Shown piece by piece: positions 61,889-64,000 of a stretch of 64,000 bases of DNA. Below the pieces are notes generated by a model. The model was not told the origin of the DNA. It searched no databases and worked only from the letters and a program-made list of their open reading frames with translations. Each line of letters begins with the position of its first letter. Position 1 is the first letter of the stretch. Source of the DNA: an uncultured Saprospirales bacterium (GTDB lineage Bacteria; Bacteroidota; Bacteroidia; Chitinophagales; Saprospiraceae); the NCBI GenBank assembly GCA_937864265.1, contig CALMIR010000094.1, forward strand, positions 1-64,000, written 5' to 3'. A program made the translations under genes and the position numbers.

Positions 61889-63334
61889 ATGGTATTTGAT
61901 TTGCAAAAAGACGAAAGTCCGATCATCAAGGTGATCGGCGTTGGGGGAGGTGGAAGTAACGCTGTAACCCACATGTTTAAGCAAGGTATCGTTGGTGTTG
62001 ACTTTGCGATCTGCAACACCGATTCTCAAGCCATGGAGTTGAGTCCTGTGCCTACCCGCATTCAATTGGGGCCGGCGCTGACCGAAGGACGTGGTGCGGG
62101 TTCTAAGCCAAATATTGGTAAAATGGCCTGCGAGGAATCCATTGAAGAAGTACGCTTCTACCTGGAAAATAACTGCAAAATGCTGTTTATCACGGCGGGC
62201 ATGGGCGGTGGTACCGGTACCGGGGCTGCACCCATCATAGCCAAAACAGCCAAAGAAATGGATATATTAACGGTGGGGATTGTAACCCTGCCTTTCACTT
62301 TCGAGGGGCGTCGCCGAACATCACAGGGCAGTGAAGGATTAGAGGAGCTGAAAAAATACGTGGACACCCTGATTATCGTTTCTAATGACAAACTGCGTCA
62401 AATCCACGGCAACCTTTCCATATCGGATGCTTTTTCAAAGGCGGATAACATTCTGACTACTGCGGCTAAAGGTATTGCAGAGATCATCACGGTTCCCGGG
62501 TATGTGAATGTGGACTTTGAAGACGTGAACACGGTGATGCGCGAAAGTGGTGTGGCCATCATGGGCACTGCTTCAGCAGCCGGCGAAGACCGGGCCAAAC
62601 GCGCCGTAGATGAAGCCTTGCATTCGCCTTTATTGGAGGACAACGACATCAGAGGGGCACAACACATCCTGCTCAATATCACTTCGGGCACGAAAGAAGT
62701 GACCATGGACGAAATCTTTGAAATCACCGAATTTGTCCAGGAAGAAGCGGGCTTTGGCACCGATCTGATTTGGGGGAATTGCTACGATGAATCATTGGGT
62801 GAAAAAATCAGTGTGACGGTCATCGCTACAGGTTTTGAACGCAACCGCACGGAACACAAGAAAGCCAGTGCCATCGTGAAAGATAAAATTATCGTTTCAT
62901 TGGACGATGAAAAAGATGAAAACCTGGATTCAAAAAAAAAGGGCTTGGCGGGTATAGGTTTTGAACAAGCAGAAACACCTGATAAGAACCGCGTTTTTGA
63001 ATTCGACGACCTGCCGCGCTACACGCGAAACCGCTACTCTTATGATGAGCCTTATATGAAAGATGCAGAGGCGGAAAAAAGAGAAGAAGAGCAGCGCAAG
63101 CACCAGGAAATGGAGCGGCAGCGACGCGAGAAACTGCGCAATCAGCGGGTGAAACTCAGCAATCCACAAAATGTGATTGATTTGGAAAACGAACCTGCTT
63201 ACCTCAGGCGAGGTGTGTCTTTAGATGATTTACCCGAATCGGACAAAACAACCATGTCGAAATGGAGCATCTCTGATGATGATGAGCCGGAATTCAAGAG
63301 CAATAACGCTTTCCTCCACGATAATGTGGACTAA
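61889..63334 (+). CDS. ftsZ: Cell division protein FtsZ
   Basis: A 481-residue tubulin-like GTPase. The GTP-binding motif GGGTGTG is at residues 106-112, preceded by IKVIGVGGGGSNAVTHMF near the N-terminus; the T7 loop region NVDFEDVNTVM is conserved. The linker (about 325-455) is long, charged and low-complexity (EKREEEQRKHQEMERQRREK), probably disordered. The last 40 residues include a conserved region YLRRGVSLDDLPE and the final FLHDNVD peptide, typical of Bacteroidota FtsZ tails. ATG 61889 gives MVFDLQKDESP, which matches the family; the frame is open to 61829. A terminator follows. Confidence 0.97.
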   Translation: MVFDLQKDESPIIKVIGVGGGGSNAVTHMFKQGIVGVDFAICNTDSQAMELSPVPTRIQLGPALTEGRGAGSKPNIGKMACEESIEEVRFYLENNCKMLFITAGMGGGTGTGAAPIIAKTAKEMDILTVGIVTLPFTFEGRRRTSQGSEGLEELKKYVDTLIIVSNDKLRQIHGNLSISDAFSKADNILTTAAKGIAEIITVPGYVNVDFEDVNTVMRESGVAIMGTASAAGEDRAKRAVDEALHSPLLEDNDIRGAQHILLNITSGTKEVTMDEIFEITEFVQEEAGFGTDLIWGNCYDESLGEKISVTVIATGFERNRTEHKKASAIVKDKIIVSLDDEKDENLDSKKKGLAGIGFEQAETPDKNRVFEFDDLPRYTRNRYSYDEPYMKDAEAEKREEEQRKHQEMERQRREKLRNQRVKLSNPQNVIDLENEPAYLRRGVSLDDLPESDKTTMSKWSISDDDEPEFKSNNAFLHDNVD

Positions 63335-63368
63335 TCTATACCATTTTTGTTAACATTTTTAACCAAGT

Positions 63369-63400
63369 AGAGGGCCTTCTGTTTTTAGAAGGCTCTTTTT
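63369..63400 (+). terminator. Terminator of the dcw cluster
   Basis: GAGGGCCTTCT (63370-63380) pairs with AGAAGGCTC (63387-63395) with a two-base bulge, and is followed by TTTTT. It comes 35 bp after the ftsZ stop and closes the operon. Confidence 0.8.
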
Positions 63401-63628
63401 ATTTGAGCTTGTTAATGTTCTTAACTTTTTGAAACATCAGTAGCCGTTTATTTGAGTTGTAAAACGATTAATTAGCAGATATTCAGCGCGTTAAGTTGTT
63501 TTTGTCGCTTTTTTGATACTTGTTTTGTTTAACACTACTATAAACAAAATCGGCCCAACAAAGGGGCTTCTGGATCGTTATACTTTCAAACACTTGAAAA
63601 AACGATTTGAAGCTACAATTCTCTCAAC

Positions 63629-63892
63629 ATGAATACCCGAAAAATAAAACTCGCATTAACGGTTGGCCTGATCAACACCGACGGAAGCTTGAGCAGTTTG
63701 CAGGAACTAATGTCTGACATTAAAGAAGTCGGCTCCTTTTTGGGCAAAACCCTGGTTAACAAAGAAGCCTTGAATCCCAGCATCGTGCGTAAAACCTATG
63801 CGATGAAATACGAAAACTGCACCTTGGCAGTTGACTTGGTTTCCAACCCTGCTACCAATAGCCAACGGGTTCACGGATTTCAATTGCAATAA
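63629..63892 (+). CDS. Small 87-residue protein downstream of the dcw cluster
   Basis: A soluble protein with no signal or membrane segment. It begins MNTRKIKLALTVGLINTDGSL, has a helical centre with SSLQELMSDIKEVGSFLGKTL, and ends HGFQLQ. I do not recognise a family. It follows the ftsZ terminator by 230 bp, so it is probably an independent unit. The intervening DNA is A/T-rich and shows no clear promoter consensus. It looks coding by composition and by its methionine start; its function is unknown. Confidence 0.55.
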   Translation: MNTRKIKLALTVGLINTDGSLSSLQELMSDIKEVGSFLGKTLVNKEALNPSIVRKTYAMKYENCTLAVDLVSNPATNSQRVHGFQLQ

Positions 63893-63930
63893 TGCGCGCC
63901 ACTATAAATAGCAATGGTTTTTCACAACTT

Positions 63931-64000
63931 TTAGCCCAAATCCAACCCCTCCAGAAGTGCTTCATCCACCAAATGAGGCAAGGTGATTTTTAGGGAGCTT
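63931..64000 (-). CDS. Partial C-terminus of a leftward gene
   Basis: On the minus strand the frame that runs off the right edge reads SSLKITLPHLVDEALLEGLDLG and stops at TAA (63931-63933). Twenty-two codons are too few to name the gene. It would converge on the 87-residue gene with a 38-bp gap. Confidence 0.35.
   Translation of the reverse strand, partial: SSLKITLPHLVDEALLEGLDLG

Noticed and set aside
1..64000. CRISPR array, prophage or insertion sequence
   Set aside because: No regularly spaced direct repeats with unique spacers, no transposase or integrase frames, and no phage structural genes are seen.

Overview
The window looks like a chromosomal segment of a Bacteroidota bacterium, most likely of the Saprospiraceae/Lewinella-Haliscomenobacter type. 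The evidence is a SusC/SusD pair, C-terminal type IX secretion (T9SS) sorting domains on several secreted proteins, TANNTTTG-type -7 promoter elements, and a division-cell wall (dcw) cluster with the FtsL-like/PASTA-PBP arrangement and no murF. This placement is inferred from gene content; no 16S rRNA or tRNA gene is visible.

Layout. Positions 1-5.9 kb hold small membrane proteins, a large BNR/Vps10-type secreted protein, two copies of a two-hairpin intergenic repeat, and a T9SS-cargo gene broken by a one-base frameshift. From 6.5 to 12.5 kb is a compact group with a stress or energy-limitation flavour: Hsp20, a tandem universal stress protein, an unknown 120-residue protein, an AcuC/HDAC-type deacetylase, an NDP-forming acyl-CoA synthetase fused to a GNAT acetyltransferase, and a short ribosome hibernation factor. 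From 12.7 to 24.5 kb are mixed genes: a sialate O-acetylesterase-like SGNH hydrolase, a decayed AAA-ATPase/DUF4276 pair, a P450, an M48 protease lipoprotein, a GH43-CBM32 protein, a Uma2 nuclease fold, a HEAT-repeat protein, a HAD phosphatase and an outer-membrane barrel. From 24.5 to 29.3 kb lie a YtfJ (GerW)/DUF2953-like pair and a complete pstSCAB operon preceded by 11-bp TTNA repeats.

From 29.4 to 40.4 kb are an NHL-repeat T9SS protein, a membrane-anchored AraC regulator, an M43 metalloprotease with a duplicated adhesive module, and a SusC-SusD-lipoprotein uptake operon without local enzymes. From 40.6 to 47.4 kb lies an inorganic-carbon module: a SulP transporter followed by DabA and DabB, with all four expected DabA zinc ligands in place. 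From 47.5 kb to the end is the dcw cluster, mraZ-rsmH-ftsL-ftsI-murE-mraY-murD-ftsW-murG-murC-ftsQ-ftsA-ftsZ, all on the plus strand. It is preceded by two sets of 10-bp-spaced GTGGG boxes typical of MraZ operators and closed by a terminator after ftsZ.

The genes fit an aerobic, surface- or particle-associated heterotroph that imports oligomers through SusCD, secretes proteases and binding proteins through T9SS, scavenges phosphate at high affinity, and can pull in CO2/bicarbonate for anaplerosis. No plainly new intact multi-gene system is proven here. The best leads are the SulP-DabA-DabB module with its unassigned leader gene, the acyl-CoA synthetase-GNAT/deacetylase pair within a stress island that carries an unknown protein, and the decayed ATPase/TOPRIM-like defence pair.
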